Origin: Paenibacillus doosanensis
GTDB lineage: Bacteria > Bacillota > Bacilli > Paenibacillales > NBRC-103111
DNA: 64,000 bases
Assembly: GCF_025060755.1 (NCBI RefSeq)
Contig: NZ_JANYUY010000047.1
Location: 1 to 64,000 of the forward strand
Reading direction: 5' to 3'
The notes beneath the pieces were generated by a model. That model worked only from the letters and a program-made list of their open reading frames with translations. It did not search any database and had not been told where the DNA came from. Shown one piece after another: positions 17,526 to 26,160 of the stretch. The translations under genes and the position numbers were made by a program. The first letter of the stretch is position 1; every line of letters begins with the position of its first letter.

Positions 17526-18188
17526 TTGTTCAAGTACATGAAGGAAGACATCGAAACGATATTTGAAAATGATCCCGCGGCCCGCAGCTGGTTCGAAGTA
17601 GCCTTTACCTACTCCGGACTGCACGCGCTTTGGGCGCATCGGGTCGCCCATTGGTTCTACAAGCGGCGATGGTTTACTACAGCTAGAATCATCTCCCAGT
17701 TCAGCCGCTTTATGACCGGCATCGAGATTCATCCGGGCGCCGTCATCGGACGCCGGTTTTTCATCGACCACGGCATGGGCGTCGTCATCGGGGAAACCTG
17801 CGAAATCGGCAACGATGTCGTGCTGTACCAAGGAGTCACTTTGGGAGGAACCGGCAAGGAGAAGGGAAAGCGGCATCCTACTATCGGCAATAATGTCGTG
17901 ATCGGATCGGGAGCCAAGGTCCTCGGTTCCTTCACCGTCGGAGACAACTCCAGCGTCGGCTCCAACGCCGTCGTATTGCGGGAAGTGCCGCCGAACTGTA
18001 CGGTGGTCGGAAATCCCGGCAGAATCGTGAAGCGGGACGGCGTGCGGGTCGGTCGGCTCGATCATAACAACCTGCCTGACCCGGTTATCGATATGTTCCG
18101 GCAAATGCAGCAGCAGATCGACGAAATGAAGGTAGCGGTCACTGCACCACAATCCAAGAATGGGGGCAGCCAAGATCATGGCGCTTAA
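17526..18188 (+). CDS. cysE: Serine O-acetyltransferase
   Basis: A 220-residue enzyme making O-acetylserine, the acceptor for sulfide in cysteine synthesis. The N-terminal helical region is followed by a left-handed beta-helix of hexapeptide repeats; [18 protein letters not shown] and [15 protein letters not shown] are the family signatures. The start is taken as TTG 17526, giving [10 protein letters not shown] like B. subtilis CysE, with AGGTGA five bases upstream. The longer open frame to the left is the T-box leader and is not translated. It overlaps cysS by 11 bases. Confidence 0.95.
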   Translation: MFKYMKEDIETIFENDPAARSWFEVAFTYSGLHALWAHRVAHWFYKRRWFTTARIISQFSRFMTGIEIHPGAVIGRRFFIDHGMGVVIGETCEIGNDVVLYQGVTLGGTGKEKGKRHPTIGNNVVIGSGAKVLGSFTVGDNSSVGSNAVVLREVPPNCTVVGNPGRIVKRDGVRVGRLDHNNLPDPVIDMFRQMQQQIDEMKVAVTAPQSKNGGSQDHGA

Positions 18189-19575
18189 AATTTATAATAC
18201 GATGACCCGGGCCAAAGAGGAATTCAAGCCTCTGGAGCCGGGCAAGGTGAAAATGTATGTATGCGGTCCGACGGTGTACGATTACATCCATATCGGCAAC
18301 GCGCGGCCGATCATTTTCTTCGACGTGGTAAGACGTTATTTGGAATCTGCCGGTTACGACGTCAATTATGTCGTTAACTTTACCGATGTCGACGACAAGC
18401 TGATCAAACGGGCGGCGCAAATGGGAACGACTGTTCCGGAAGTGGCCGAGACGTTCATCGGCAAGTTTTACGAGGATACGGAGGGATTAGGCGTTCGCAA
18501 GGCGACGCTCAATCCGCGCGTAACCGAAAATATCGACGAGATCGTCGCCTTTATCGAAGGCTTGGTAAGCAAAGGCTATGCGTACGAGAACGGCGGGGAT
18601 GTCTATTTCCGCACGACCAAGTTCGCCGAATACGGCAAGCTCTCGCATCAAAATCTCGAGGAGCTGCAGTTCGGCATTCGCGTAGAGGTGGACGACCGGA
18701 AGGAAAATCCGCAGGATTTCGTGCTGTGGAAAGGCGCCAAGCCGGGGGAGATCTCCTGGGCTAGCCCATGGGGAGAAGGCAGACCGGGCTGGCATATCGA
18801 ATGCTCGGCGATGGCCCGCAAATATTTGGGCGAGACGATCGACATTCACGGCGGCGGCCAAGATTTGCAGTTCCCGCATCACGAATGCGAAATCGCGCAA
18901 TCCGAATGCTTGACCGGACATCCGATGGCCAATTACTGGATGCACAACGGGTATATCAACATCAATAACGAGAAAATGTCCAAATCGCTCGGCAACGGCG
19001 TTAACGTAAACCAGCTGCTGAAAACGATCAGCCCGCAGGTGATCCGTTATTTCATGCTGTCCGCGCATTACCGCAACCCGCTCAACTTCAGCGAGGAAGC
19101 GGTGGAGCAGGCCAAGAACGGGCTGGCCCGGATCGAGAACTGTATCGCCAATCTCAAGCACCGGCTGGCGAACGCGACTGAAGGCGAAGCGTCGGAGGAG
19201 ATCGTTCATGCCGCGGCCGAGGTGCAGAAGCAGTTCGAACAGAAGATGAACGACGACTTCAATACGCCGGATGCGATCACGGCCGTGTTCGAGCTGGTTA
19301 ATGCCGCGAATCCGTATGCGCAGCAGGAGAAGGTAACCAAGCGCTCGCTGGAGCTGTTGCTGGAACAATTTGAAGCGATGGACCGGGTTTTGGGCATACT
19401 AGCACAACAAGAAGAGGAACTGCTGGACGAAGAAATCGAGCGGTTGATTGTAGAGCGGACGGAAGCGCGCAAAGCCAAGCAATGGGCCCGCGCCGACGAA
19501 ATCCGCGACTTGCTCACGGAGCAGGGCATTTTATTAGAGGATACGGCACAAGGTATCCGCTGGCGGCGGAAATGA
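18178..19575 (+). CDS. cysS: Cysteinyl-tRNA synthetase
   Basis: A 465-residue class I synthetase. It has [13 protein letters not shown] (zinc Cys and HIGH motif) near residue 28, the second zinc site around [14 protein letters not shown], and KMSKSLGN at about 267-274. The C-terminal helical domain binds the anticodon. ATG 18178 gives MALKIYN and lies inside the cysE end, so the two genes of the T-box operon are translationally coupled. The product is the enzyme whose substrate tRNA the leader senses. Confidence 0.97.
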   Translation: MALKIYNTMTRAKEEFKPLEPGKVKMYVCGPTVYDYIHIGNARPIIFFDVVRRYLESAGYDVNYVVNFTDVDDKLIKRAAQMGTTVPEVAETFIGKFYEDTEGLGVRKATLNPRVTENIDEIVAFIEGLVSKGYAYENGGDVYFRTTKFAEYGKLSHQNLEELQFGIRVEVDDRKENPQDFVLWKGAKPGEISWASPWGEGRPGWHIECSAMARKYLGETIDIHGGGQDLQFPHHECEIAQSECLTGHPMANYWMHNGYININNEKMSKSLGNGVNVNQLLKTISPQVIRYFMLSAHYRNPLNFSEEAVEQAKNGLARIENCIANLKHRLANATEGEASEEIVHAAAEVQKQFEQKMNDDFNTPDAITAVFELVNAANPYAQQEKVTKRSLELLLEQFEAMDRVLGILAQQEEELLDEEIERLIVERTEARKAKQWARADEIRDLLTEQGILLEDTAQGIRWRRK

Positions 19576-19997
19576 TGAAAGAGCCGTTCTCTTTCGATTC
19601 CGATCTGTTCTGTTTCCCGCCGGCGAAGGACCCGCAGCAGCTGAATCCGCTCGTGCTCGCTTATGTCGGGGATGCGGTATACGAGGTGTTCATACGCCAA
19701 TATGTCGTGTCCCTAGCCAATCACCGGCCTAACCAACTGCATCGATTGTCGACCCATTTCGTTTCGGCCAAAGCCCAGGCGAAGGCGCTGCAGGCTTGGC
19801 TTCCGCTGCTGACGGAGCAAGAGACGGATATCGTCAAGCGGGGGCGGAACGCCAAGAGCGGGACCTCCGCCAAAAACGCGGATATTTTGGAATACCGTCA
19901 CAGCACGGCATTCGAATGTTTGATCGGTTATTTATATTACACGAAGCAATTCGATCGGCTCCACTATTTGCTTATGAAATCGCTGGAGCGGGAGTAG
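19572..19997 (+). CDS. mrnC: Mini-ribonuclease III
   Basis: A 141-residue RNase III catalytic domain with no double-stranded RNA-binding domain, as usual for this family. The signature [14 protein letters not shown] carries the catalytic Asp, and a second acidic cluster is at [13 protein letters not shown]. In B. subtilis it cuts the stem formed by the ends of the 23S rRNA precursor. Tandem ATG codons (19572, 19575) overlap the cysS stop, showing tight coupling. Confidence 0.95.
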   Translation: MMKEPFSFDSDLFCFPPAKDPQQLNPLVLAYVGDAVYEVFIRQYVVSLANHRPNQLHRLSTHFVSAKAQAKALQAWLPLLTEQETDIVKRGRNAKSGTSAKNADILEYRHSTAFECLIGYLYYTKQFDRLHYLLMKSLERE

Positions 19998-20063
19998 CGG
20001 AAAGCGGAGCCGGAAGCGGGCCGAGCTGAAGCCGATTGGATTGTCTGAAATAAGGAGAGACAG

Positions 20064-20807
20064 ATGATGGAGGAATTTATTGCCGGTAAGCACTCGGTGC
20101 TGGAAGCGTTGCGCTCGGGACGGACGATTAATAAAATCTGGATTGCCGAAAACGCGCAAAAACAGCTGACGCAGCCGATTATCGCCGAAGCGAAACAGCA
20201 CGGAGTCATCGTGCAGACGGCGGATAAGCGCAAGCTGGACCAAATGGTCGAAAATGTGCAGCATCAGGGTGTCGTCGCTCAAGTAGCGGCATACGAATAT
20301 GTGGAAGTGGACGATATTTTGGCGCGCGCCGAGAGTCGGGGCGAGGAGCCGTTTATTCTCATTTTGGATGAGATCGAAGATCCCCATAATCTCGGTTCGA
20401 TACTGAGGACGGCCGATTGTACGGGGGTGCACGGAGTCATTATTCCGAAGCGCAGATCGGTGGGCCTGACCGCCACCGTCTCTAAAACGTCCGCAGGAGC
20501 CGTCGAGTATGTGCCTGTGGCGAGAGTGACGAATTTGGCGCAAACGATCGATCAGTTGAAGGATCGGGGCGTATGGGTAGCGGGCACCGATGTCGCGGCG
20601 CAGCAGCCTCTTTATAAGACAAATCTGAATATGCCGCTTGCTCTCGTTATCGGTAATGAGAATAAAGGCATGGGTCGGCTGATTAAGGAAAAATGCGATT
20701 TTCTGCTGAAGCTTCCGATGTTCGGCCATATCAACTCGCTCAACGCGTCGGTGGCGGCGTCCGTATTTATGTATGAGGTAGTGCGCCAACGGTTGTCGGC
20801 GAAATAG
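20064..20807 (+). CDS. rlmB: 23S rRNA (guanosine-2'-O-)-methyltransferase RlmB (TrmH/SpoU family)
   Basis: A 247-residue SPOUT methyltransferase. An N-terminal substrate-binding domain (IAGKHSVLEALRSG) leads into the knotted catalytic domain with EDPHNLGSILRTAD, GNENKGMG and the C-terminal LPMFGHINSLNASVAASV motif that binds S-adenosylmethionine. It methylates a ribose in 23S rRNA. ATG 20064 follows AAGGAGAG. It lies in the conserved run cysE-cysS-mrnC-rlmB-rae1. Confidence 0.94.
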   Translation: MMEEFIAGKHSVLEALRSGRTINKIWIAENAQKQLTQPIIAEAKQHGVIVQTADKRKLDQMVENVQHQGVVAQVAAYEYVEVDDILARAESRGEEPFILILDEIEDPHNLGSILRTADCTGVHGVIIPKRRSVGLTATVSKTSAGAVEYVPVARVTNLAQTIDQLKDRGVWVAGTDVAAQQPLYKTNLNMPLALVIGNENKGMGRLIKEKCDFLLKLPMFGHINSLNASVAASVFMYEVVRQRLSAK

Positions 20808-20820
20808 CGGGCTTAAGGCC

Positions 20821-21336
20821 ATGATTCAGGAAATCCTCATCGTGGATGGATACAATATTATCGGCGCGTGGCCGGAGCTGCAGAAGCTCAAGGACATCAG
20901 CCTGGAGGAGGCCCGCGACCGGCTTATCGAGCAGCTCGCCGAATATCAGTCGTATTCGGGGATGAAGGTGCTGCTCGTCTTCGATGCTTATTACGTTCCC
21001 GGACTCGGCGGGAAATATGAGCAGAGCAAGCTCCGCATCTTCTATACGAAGGAGAAGGAAACGGCCGACGAACTGATCGAACGGCTGGTGACCCAGCATA
21101 TCGGACGGCGCAAACAAATTTATGTGGCTACCTCGGATATGACCGAGCAGCATGTTATTTTTGGCAAGGGGGCGTTTCGCGTGCCGGCCGGAGAACTGCT
21201 GATCAAGGTGCGGCAGTCGAAGCGGGAGATCCAGAACAAAATCCGCCAGGAGCCTACAGGCAAGCGCAACACCTTTGACAACCAACTGCCTCCGCATATG
21301 AAGGACCTGTTCGAAAAATGGCGCCGAGGCCGGTAA
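20821..21336 (+). CDS. rae1: Ribosome-associated endonuclease Rae1 (YacP, NYN domain)
   Basis: A 171-residue NYN-domain protein, beginning ILIVDGYNIIGAW with the acidic residue of the PIN-like fold, and containing KETADELIERL and TSDMTEQ, which supply further acidic positions. In B. subtilis, Rae1/YacP enters the ribosomal A site and cuts certain mRNAs during translation. It follows rlmB by 13 bases with only a weak ribosome site, so coupling is likely. The assignment rests on position and fold. Confidence 0.9.
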   Translation: MIQEILIVDGYNIIGAWPELQKLKDISLEEARDRLIEQLAEYQSYSGMKVLLVFDAYYVPGLGGKYEQSKLRIFYTKEKETADELIERLVTQHIGRRKQIYVATSDMTEQHVIFGKGAFRVPAGELLIKVRQSKREIQNKIRQEPTGKRNTFDNQLPPHMKDLFEKWRRGR

Positions 21337-21374
21337 GAAGCGGTAATTCCAGCGTTTAGCAGCGGTTAATTCGG

Positions 21375-21404
21375 TTGACGATAATAGATTACATAATGTA
21401 TACT
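21375..21404 (+). promoter_or_regulatory. Probable sigH promoter
   Basis: TTGACG (21375-21380), 18 bases, TATACT (21399-21404), about 60 bases before the sigH start. Confidence 0.6.
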
Positions 21405-21462
21405 TATGCTATCTTTCAAGGGTACAAGGAATCGTAGTCTTGCCAGGCCGGAGGGATTGTCG

Positions 21463-22107
21463 GTGAGTGTCGACCTCAAAGAACTGAGAATGTACGAATA
21501 TGACCTCAAGGCAGATGAAGACATTGTCGATGCGGTTCGCGAGGGTGACAGCGACGCATTGGAGTACTTGATTAACAAGTACAAGAACTTCGTTCGCGCC
21601 AAAGCGCGCTCTTATTTTTTAATAGGAGCAGACAGAGAAGATATCGTACAAGAAGGTATGATAGGTTTATATAAATCGATCCGGGACTTTCGCGGCGACA
21701 AACTCGCCTCCTTTAAGGCTTTTGCCGAGTTATGCATCACTCGTCAGATCATTACGGCTATTAAAACCGCCACCCGCCAGAAGCATATTCCTCTTAATTC
21801 GTATGTCTCTTTGGACAAGCCCATTTATGATGAAGATTCCGATCGCACGCTGCTTGACGTCATCTGCGGTTCCCGTGTTACGGACCCGGAAGAGCTGATT
21901 ATCAATCAGGAAGAGTTCAGCGGTTTGGAAGACAAAATGGGAGAAATCTTAAGCGACTTGGAACGAAGGGTGCTTATGCTGTACTTGGACGGGCGTTCCT
22001 ATCAGGAAATTGCGGTCGATTTGGATCGTCATGTGAAGTCGATTGACAACGCTTTGCAGCGCGTTAAACGAAAGCTGGAACGATATTTGGAAGTCCGAGA
22101 CGCATAG
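21463..22107 (+). CDS. sigH: RNA polymerase sigma-H factor
   Basis: A 214-residue sigma-70 family factor that starts the transition-state and sporulation programmes and competence. Region 2 is nearly identical to B. subtilis SigH (FVRAKARSYFLIGADREDIV, with core-binding and -10 recognition parts), and region 4 ends in a helix-turn-helix (GRSYQEIAVDLDRHVKSIDN). GTG 21463 is chosen because GGAGGG lies seven bases upstream; ATG 21490 would truncate the N-terminus. Closed by the terminator at 22111. Confidence 0.96.
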   Translation: MSVDLKELRMYEYDLKADEDIVDAVREGDSDALEYLINKYKNFVRAKARSYFLIGADREDIVQEGMIGLYKSIRDFRGDKLASFKAFAELCITRQIITAIKTATRQKHIPLNSYVSLDKPIYDEDSDRTLLDVICGSRVTDPEELIINQEEFSGLEDKMGEILSDLERRVLMLYLDGRSYQEIAVDLDRHVKSIDNALQRVKRKLERYLEVRDA

Positions 22108-22110
22108 TAG

Positions 22111-22150
22111 AGGCACCCGAACTTATATAAGTGGGGTGCTTTATTTTTTT
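22111..22150 (+). terminator. Terminator after sigH
   Basis: AGGCACCC (22111-22118) pairs with GGGTGCTT around an inner ACTTATATAAGT palindrome, followed by TTATTTTTTT. Confidence 0.85.
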
Positions 22151-22282
22151 GTGAGGAAAACGGGCGATCAAGCGGCTGCCATGCTGCATCTCTCGCGGAG
22201 GTATGCATCCGCAATTTGGCGCTTTTGGCAAATAAGGGACGAATATTCTCGTCGTACGTTTACCTGTGTCCTTGCCCGTCCA

Positions 22283-22326
22283 TACTAGCAGGTATACGCC
22301 TAAAGCGCGTGAGCGGTATGCTAGTA
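22283..22326. repeat. Inverted repeat directly upstream of the rpmG promoter
   Basis: TACTAGC (22283-22289) and GCTAGTA (22320-22326) are exact reverse complements, with further partial pairing inside (GGTATACGC against GCGGTAT). It ends 11 bases before the -35 element, so it could be an operator or a leftover hairpin. Apart from this, 22151-22337 shows nothing recognisable. Confidence 0.4.
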
Positions 22327-22337
22327 GTAGGTTTCCC

Positions 22338-22366
22338 TTGACACCCAAATCGGGCTGTGCTAAAGT
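22338..22366 (+). promoter_or_regulatory. Promoter of rpmG-secE-nusG
   Basis: A perfect TTGACA (22338-22343), 17 bases, TAAAGT (22361-22366). Confidence 0.75.
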
Positions 22367-22375
22367 ACATAGGTA

Positions 22376-22401
22376 GCCTTAAAACTGTAAGGCGTTTTTT
22401 T
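22376..22401 (+). terminator. Small leader hairpin with U-tract before rpmG (candidate attenuator)
   Basis: GCCTT (22376-22380) pairs with AAGGC (22389-22393) and is followed by G and seven T, only about 10 bases after the -10 element. The stem is short, so termination would be partial. It could set the basal expression of rpmG-secE-nusG. Confidence 0.45.
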
Positions 22402-22453
22402 GCTGAACCTTTAAGGTTTAAAATTTGAGGCTGGTCCGTAGGAGGTGTACATC

Positions 22454-22603
22454 ATGCGGGTTATAATCACGTTAGCGTGCACGAACTGCAAGCAAAGAAA
22501 CTATACGTCCAATAAAAATAAGCGCAACCATCCAGACCGCATGGAGTTGAAGAAGTTTTGCAAGTTTTGCAATGAACATACCGCTCATCGCGAAACTAGG
22601 TAG
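22454..22603 (+). CDS. rpmG: 50S ribosomal protein L33
   Basis: A 49-residue ribosomal protein, [17 protein letters not shown] at the N-terminus. Two CxxC pairs (CTNC and CKFC) form a zinc ribbon, so this is the zinc-containing paralogue. ATG 22454 follows GGAGGTG. It sits before secE as in other Bacillales, where the L33 at this locus is the second copy. Confidence 0.95.
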   Translation: MRVIITLACTNCKQRNYTSNKNKRNHPDRMELKKFCKFCNEHTAHRETR

Positions 22604-22621
22604 TTTCTTGGAGGTGTAGTT

Positions 22622-22834
22622 GTGTCCTTTTTGGCTAGAATGAAGCAAGGATTCGGCAACACGTTTTCTTTTTTTGCGGACAGCTGGTCCGAACTCAAAA
22701 AAGTGAAGTGGCCAAGTCGTAAGGAATTGATCAGCTACACGCTAGTCGTTCTCTTTACGGTTGCCTTTACGACGATTTACTTCTACGTACTTGACTTGGG
22801 TATTTCTGAGCTGCTTCGACTTGTTTTTAAATAA
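22622..22834 (+). CDS. secE: Preprotein translocase subunit SecE
   Basis: A 70-residue, single-membrane-span SecE of the short Gram-positive type. The amphipathic helix with SELKKVKWPSRKEL precedes a hydrophobic span (about residues 38-58). It clamps SecY in the translocon. GTG 22622 follows GGAGGTG. Co-transcribed with rpmG and nusG. Confidence 0.95.
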   Translation: MSFLARMKQGFGNTFSFFADSWSELKKVKWPSRKELISYTLVVLFTVAFTTIYFYVLDLGISELLRLVFK

Positions 22835-22855
22835 GCGAGAGCATAGGTGGCTAAT

Positions 22856-23395
22856 ATGGAAATGGAAAAAAGATGGTACGTCGTACATACCTATTCCGGG
22901 TATGAGAATAAAGTCAAGGCAAACTTGGAAAAACGCGTTGAATCCATGGATATGAAGGACAAGATCTTTCGTGTTCTGGTACCGATGGAAGAAGAGCTTG
23001 TGAACAAGGACGGCAAGAAGAAGACGGTGATGCGTAAAGTATATCCGGGTTACGTGCTGGTCGAAATGATCCAGACCGACGACTCGTGGTATGTGGTGCG
23101 CAATACGCCGGGTGTGACGGGGTTTGTCGGTTCGACAGGGTCCGGTTCGAAGCCGACCGCGCTGCTTCCCGAGGAAGTGGAGTCGATTCTCAAGCATATG
23201 GGCATCGAAGAACCGAAACCGAAGATCGACTTCGATCTGAAGGAAACCGTTCGTGTAAAAGTGGGCCCGTTCGCCAACTTTGTCGGATCCGTGGAAGAAA
23301 TTCTGCTCGACAAGGCGAAGCTGAAGGTTCACGTCAACATGTTCGGCCGCGAAACGCCGCTTGAATTGGATTATCATCAGGTGGAGAAGCTCTAG
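22856..23395 (+). CDS. nusG: Transcription termination/antitermination protein NusG
   Basis: A 179-residue NusG. The N-terminal NGN domain (RWYVVHTYSGYENKVK) binds RNA polymerase; the C-terminal KOW domain (VRVKVGPFANFVGSVEEI) contacts S10 or Rho. ATG 22856 is preferred to GTG 22847 because AGGTGG lies five bases upstream and the length then matches B. subtilis NusG. The adjacent secE and rplK give the standard order. Confidence 0.96.
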   Translation: MEMEKRWYVVHTYSGYENKVKANLEKRVESMDMKDKIFRVLVPMEEELVNKDGKKKTVMRKVYPGYVLVEMIQTDDSWYVVRNTPGVTGFVGSTGSGSKPTALLPEEVESILKHMGIEEPKPKIDFDLKETVRVKVGPFANFVGSVEEILLDKAKLKVHVNMFGRETPLELDYHQVEKL

Positions 23396-23437
23396 AAGTG
23401 AAGAACCGCCACACTACGTACAAGGGGGTGTCACACA

Positions 23438-23863
23438 ATGGCAAAAAAGGTTATCAAGATTGTTAAGCTTCAAGTTCCTGCTGGTAAAGCGAATCCGGCT
23501 CCGCCAATCGGTCCGGCCCTCGGTCAAGCAGGCGTTAACATCATGGCTTTTTGTAAAGAGTTCAACGCTCGTACTGCCGATCAAGCAGGTTTGATCATTC
23601 CTGTTGAAATCACTGTATTCGAGGACCGTTCCTTTACGTTTATTTGCAAAACTCCACCGGCTGCTGTATTGCTCCGTGTAGCTGCAAAAATCGAAAAAGG
23701 CTCCGGCGAACCTAACAAAAAGAAAGTTGCTACGGTTAAACGCGCAACTGTCCGTGAAATCGCCGAACAAAAAATGCCTGACCTGAACGCTGCATCCGTT
23801 GAGGCTGCAATGCGTATGATCGAAGGTACTGCTCGCAGCATGGGCGTAGTCATCGAAGACTAA
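23438..23863 (+). CDS. rplK: 50S ribosomal protein L11
   Basis: A 141-residue L11, the exact family length. The N-terminal domain has the proline-rich [17 protein letters not shown] loop that binds thiopeptides and takes part in stringent-response signalling. The C-terminal domain binds the GTPase-associated region of 23S rRNA. ATG 23438 follows AAGGGGGTG. The usual short gap to rplA is here expanded to 194 bases holding an ordered hairpin array. Confidence 0.98.
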   Translation: MAKKVIKIVKLQVPAGKANPAPPIGPALGQAGVNIMAFCKEFNARTADQAGLIIPVEITVFEDRSFTFICKTPPAAVLLRVAAKIEKGSGEPNKKKVATVKRATVREIAEQKMPDLNAASVEAAMRMIEGTARSMGVVIED

Positions 23864-23865
23864 TT

Positions 23866-24016
23866 CCGGTTGCTTAATCAGTGACAACCGACATTGCTTC
23901 GCGTAATGTAACGGTTGCGCTACCAGTGACAACTGACTTTCTATTCCTGAAAGTAACAGTTGCACTACCAGTGACAACCAACATGGCTTTGCAAATGTAA
24001 TGGTTGCACTACCAGT
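23866..24016 (+). repeat. Array of 45-nt tandem hairpin repeats between rplK and rplA
   Basis: Three units start at 23885, 23930 and 23975, an exact 45-base period. Each unit has an outer stem, an inner stem and an AA bulge on the 3' side, then a 12-base linker ending CTACCAGTGA (or CTACCAGTGG). Outer stems are CAACCG/CGGTTG, CAACTG/CAGTTG and CAACCA/TGGTTG; inner stems are ACATT/AATGT, ACTTTC/GAAAGT and ACAT/ATGT. The stem differences between units are mostly paired changes. A truncated unit (CCGGTTG, then CAGTGA) precedes the first at 23866. Confidence 0.92.
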
Positions 24017-24057
24017 GGGAGGATATTCCGCTAATACCACAGAGGAGGATATACAAA

Positions 24058-24750
24058 GTGCCTAAACACGGTAAGAAGTATTTGGAAGCTGCTAAGCTTG
24101 TAGATGCCGAAGCGGTATATGAGCCGTTAGAAGCTATCGAGCTTGTGAAAAAAACGGCGCCTGCAAAATTCGACGAAACCGTTGAAGTTGCAGTTCGTCT
24201 GGGCGTTGACCCTAGAAAACAAGACCAGGCTGTTCGCGGCGTTGTCGTATTGCCGCACGGTACAGGTAAAACCAAACGTGTGCTTGTATTTGCCAAAGGC
24301 GATAAAGCTAAAGAAGCGGAAGCGGCTGGCGCTGATTTCGTAGGCGATCAAGACATGATTAACAAGATCCAGCAAGGCTGGTTCGACTTTGACGTTTGCG
24401 TAGCTACACCGGACATGATGAGTGAAGTGGGTAAACTGGGTCGTATCTTGGGCGGTAAAGGTTTGATGCCTAACCCTAAAGCCGGTACGGTTACGTTCGA
24501 CGTAGCTAAAGCGGTTCAGGAGATCAAGGCTGGTAAAATCGAATATCGCTTGGATAAAGCCGGTCAAATCCATGCTCCAATCGGTAAAGTATCCTTTGAT
24601 GCCGAGAAACTGGCTGACAACTTCCGCGCATTGATCGACGCTTTGAACAGAGCGAAGCCTGCGGCTGCTAAAGGTGTATACCTGAAAAACATCGCTGTTT
24701 CCTCGACGATGGGTCCTAGCGCTCGCGTAAACGCGCAAACTTTTAGATAA
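24058..24750 (+). CDS. rplA: 50S ribosomal protein L1
   Basis: A 230-residue L1, forming the mobile stalk at the ribosomal E site. Family motifs include [20 protein letters not shown] and [21 protein letters not shown] 24058 ([11 protein letters not shown]) follows GAGGAGG; the longer upstream frame runs back through the hairpin array and is not part of the protein. L1 represses its own operon by binding mRNA in other bacteria, so the array just upstream deserves attention in that light. Confidence 0.97.
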   Translation: MPKHGKKYLEAAKLVDAEAVYEPLEAIELVKKTAPAKFDETVEVAVRLGVDPRKQDQAVRGVVVLPHGTGKTKRVLVFAKGDKAKEAEAAGADFVGDQDMINKIQQGWFDFDVCVATPDMMSEVGKLGRILGGKGLMPNPKAGTVTFDVAKAVQEIKAGKIEYRLDKAGQIHAPIGKVSFDAEKLADNFRALIDALNRAKPAAAKGVYLKNIAVSSTMGPSARVNAQTFR

Positions 24751-24765
24751 GGATAAGCTTGGCAG

Positions 24766-24794
24766 TTGACTTTTACAGTCTCCCATGCTAACCT
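24766..24794 (+). promoter_or_regulatory. Promoter of the rplJ-rplL unit
   Basis: TTGACT (24766-24771), 17 bases, TAACCT (24789-24794), 16 bases after the rplA stop. Confidence 0.65.
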
Positions 24795-24814
24795 AATCTA
24801 GCTAACAATCGAAT

Positions 24815-24954
24815 ATGACTTACCGTAGACAGCAGGTGCCGACGAGGCTTAATTTCCTGCCGAGGTGTTATGATATAGAAACGGATTTCTTTGCCTTTAG
24901 TTCAAAGATAACGTGAATCATCATGCCTTCGCAGTGTCTGCGAAGGCATTTTTG
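24815..24954 (+). ncRNA. Ribosomal protein L10 leader with attenuator
   Basis: The conserved Firmicutes L10-leader segments are present: CGTAGACAGCAGGTGC (from 24824) and CTTAATTTCCTGCCGAGG (from 24848), whose AGCAGG and CCTGC arms pair. A strong terminator closes it: ATGCCTTCGCAG (24923-24934) with CTGCGAAGGCAT (24938-24949), 12 bp, then TTTTT. The L10-L12 complex is known to bind this leader and reduce expression of rplJL. Confidence 0.88.
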
Positions 24955-25057
24955 CTTAAAGTAAAGATGCCTTTGCGGACATGACCGATAGAACGTGTTG
25001 CAGCGGAATACTACGGAATGTTTACGAGATAAGTTGATACGGTAACTGATGAAATGC

Positions 25058-25111
25058 GTTTTCTCACGAAAACTAAGTTTATGATGACGGAGACCGTTTT
25101 CTCACGAAAAC
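25058..25111 (+). repeat. Two tandem GTTTTC-TCAC-GAAAAC hairpins before rplJ
   Basis: Identical 6-bp stems with TCAC loops at 25058-25073 and 25096-25111, 38 bases apart. The first is followed by TAAG; the second runs straight into TTTAGGAGG, the rplJ ribosome site. The arrangement equals that of the repeats at 11143, 44869 and 52089, but the exact TTACGAAGT core is missing (TTTACGAGAT stands at 25021). Confidence 0.8.
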
Positions 25112-25127
25112 TTTAGGAGGTGCAAAA

Positions 25128-25637
25128 ATGGCAAACGCGAAAATTCTTGAGCAAAAATCCCAGCAGGTTGCGGAAGTAGCTGAAAAGCTGAAAGAGAGCT
25201 CTTGCACGATCGTTGCCGACTACCGCGGGTTGAACGTGGCTCAAGTAACCGAGCTTCGCAAGCAGCTGCGTGAAGCGGGCATTGAATTCCAAGTATTGAA
25301 AAACACTTTGGCTAGACGTGCTACGACGAATGCTGAACTGAGCGAGCTGAATGATTATCTTACAGGTCCTACGGCGATCGCGTTCAGTAAAGACGATATC
25401 GTTGCTCCTGCAAAAATTTTGACGGCTTTTGCAAAGAAAAACGAACATCTTAGCGTTAAAGCGGGTGTAGTTGAAGGTAAAGTGGTTGATGTTAACCAAA
25501 TCAAAGCACTGGCCGAGCTTCCTTCCAGAGAAGGCTTGCTGTCCATGTTGCTCAGCGTGCTCCAAGCTCCTGTGCGCAACTTCGCCCTTGCGGTTAAAGC
25601 TGTGGCAGAAAAAGACGGCGGCGCGCAAGAAGCTTAA
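25128..25637 (+). CDS. rplJ: 50S ribosomal protein L10
   Basis: A 169-residue L10, base of the ribosomal stalk that carries the L7/L12 dimers on its C-terminal helix. The conserved [20 protein letters not shown] region (residues 29-48) binds 23S rRNA. ATG 25128 follows TTAGGAGGTG. Preceded by a 377-base untranslated region containing promoter, L10 leader, terminator and paired hairpins. Confidence 0.97.
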   Translation: MANAKILEQKSQQVAEVAEKLKESSCTIVADYRGLNVAQVTELRKQLREAGIEFQVLKNTLARRATTNAELSELNDYLTGPTAIAFSKDDIVAPAKILTAFAKKNEHLSVKAGVVEGKVVDVNQIKALAELPSREGLLSMLLSVLQAPVRNFALAVKAVAEKDGGAQEA

Positions 25638-25692
25638 TCCGCTTTGCAGTTGAACTAACCAAAAACAATAAATTATTGGAGGTATATATACC

Positions 25693-26058
25693 ATGAGTAA
25701 AGAGCAAATCTTGGAAGCCATTAAAGGCATGACAGTTTTGGAATTGAACGATCTTGTTAAAGCAATCGAAGAAGAATTCGGCGTAACTGCCGCAGCTCCT
25801 GTAGCTGTTGTAGCTGGCGGCGCTGGCGCAGCTGAAGTTGCTGAGCAAACAGAATTCGACGTAATTTTGACTAGCGCTGGCGCTTCCAAAATCAACGTTA
25901 TCAAAGTGGTTCGTGAGATCACTGGTCTTGGCCTGAAAGAAGCAAAAGACTTGGTTGACGGCGCTCCTAAACCAATCAAAGAAAAAGTGGGTAAAGAAGA
26001 CGCTGATGCAATCAAAGCTAAGCTGGAAGAAGCTGGCGCAGCTGTAGAAGTAAAATAA
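25693..26058 (+). CDS. rplL: 50S ribosomal protein L7/L12
   Basis: A 121-residue stalk protein. The N-terminal dimer domain ([17 protein letters not shown]) is joined by an alanine-, valine- and glycine-rich hinge (about residues 36-54) to the C-terminal domain with [20 protein letters not shown], which recruits EF-Tu and EF-G. Ends the unit before the terminator at 26078. Confidence 0.98.
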   Translation: MSKEQILEAIKGMTVLELNDLVKAIEEEFGVTAAAPVAVVAGGAGAAEVAEQTEFDVILTSAGASKINVIKVVREITGLGLKEAKDLVDGAPKPIKEKVGKEDADAIKAKLEEAGAAVEVK

Positions 26059-26077
26059 TTTCCTATGCAGTCGGCAG

Positions 26078-26111
26078 ACCCCTTGGAGATGTAAACTTCA
26101 GGGGGTTTTCT
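26078..26111 (+). terminator. Terminator after rplL
   Basis: ACCCC with TTGGAG pairs with CTTCAG and GGGGGT around ATGTAAA; TTTTC follows. Confidence 0.8.
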
Positions 26112-26160
26112 CTATCTTCTTGCCGTATTGGCGCGGAAGGTACCATGTAGCCTTGTGGGG

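Noticed and set aside
22043-22288. Small overlapping frame across the sigH end
   Set aside because: Out of frame with sigH, crosses its terminator, no ribosome site.
23885-24006. CRISPR-like array between rplK and rplA
   Set aside because: The repeat period is filled by the hairpin itself, there are no unique spacers of 30 bases, and it lies within a ribosomal operon.
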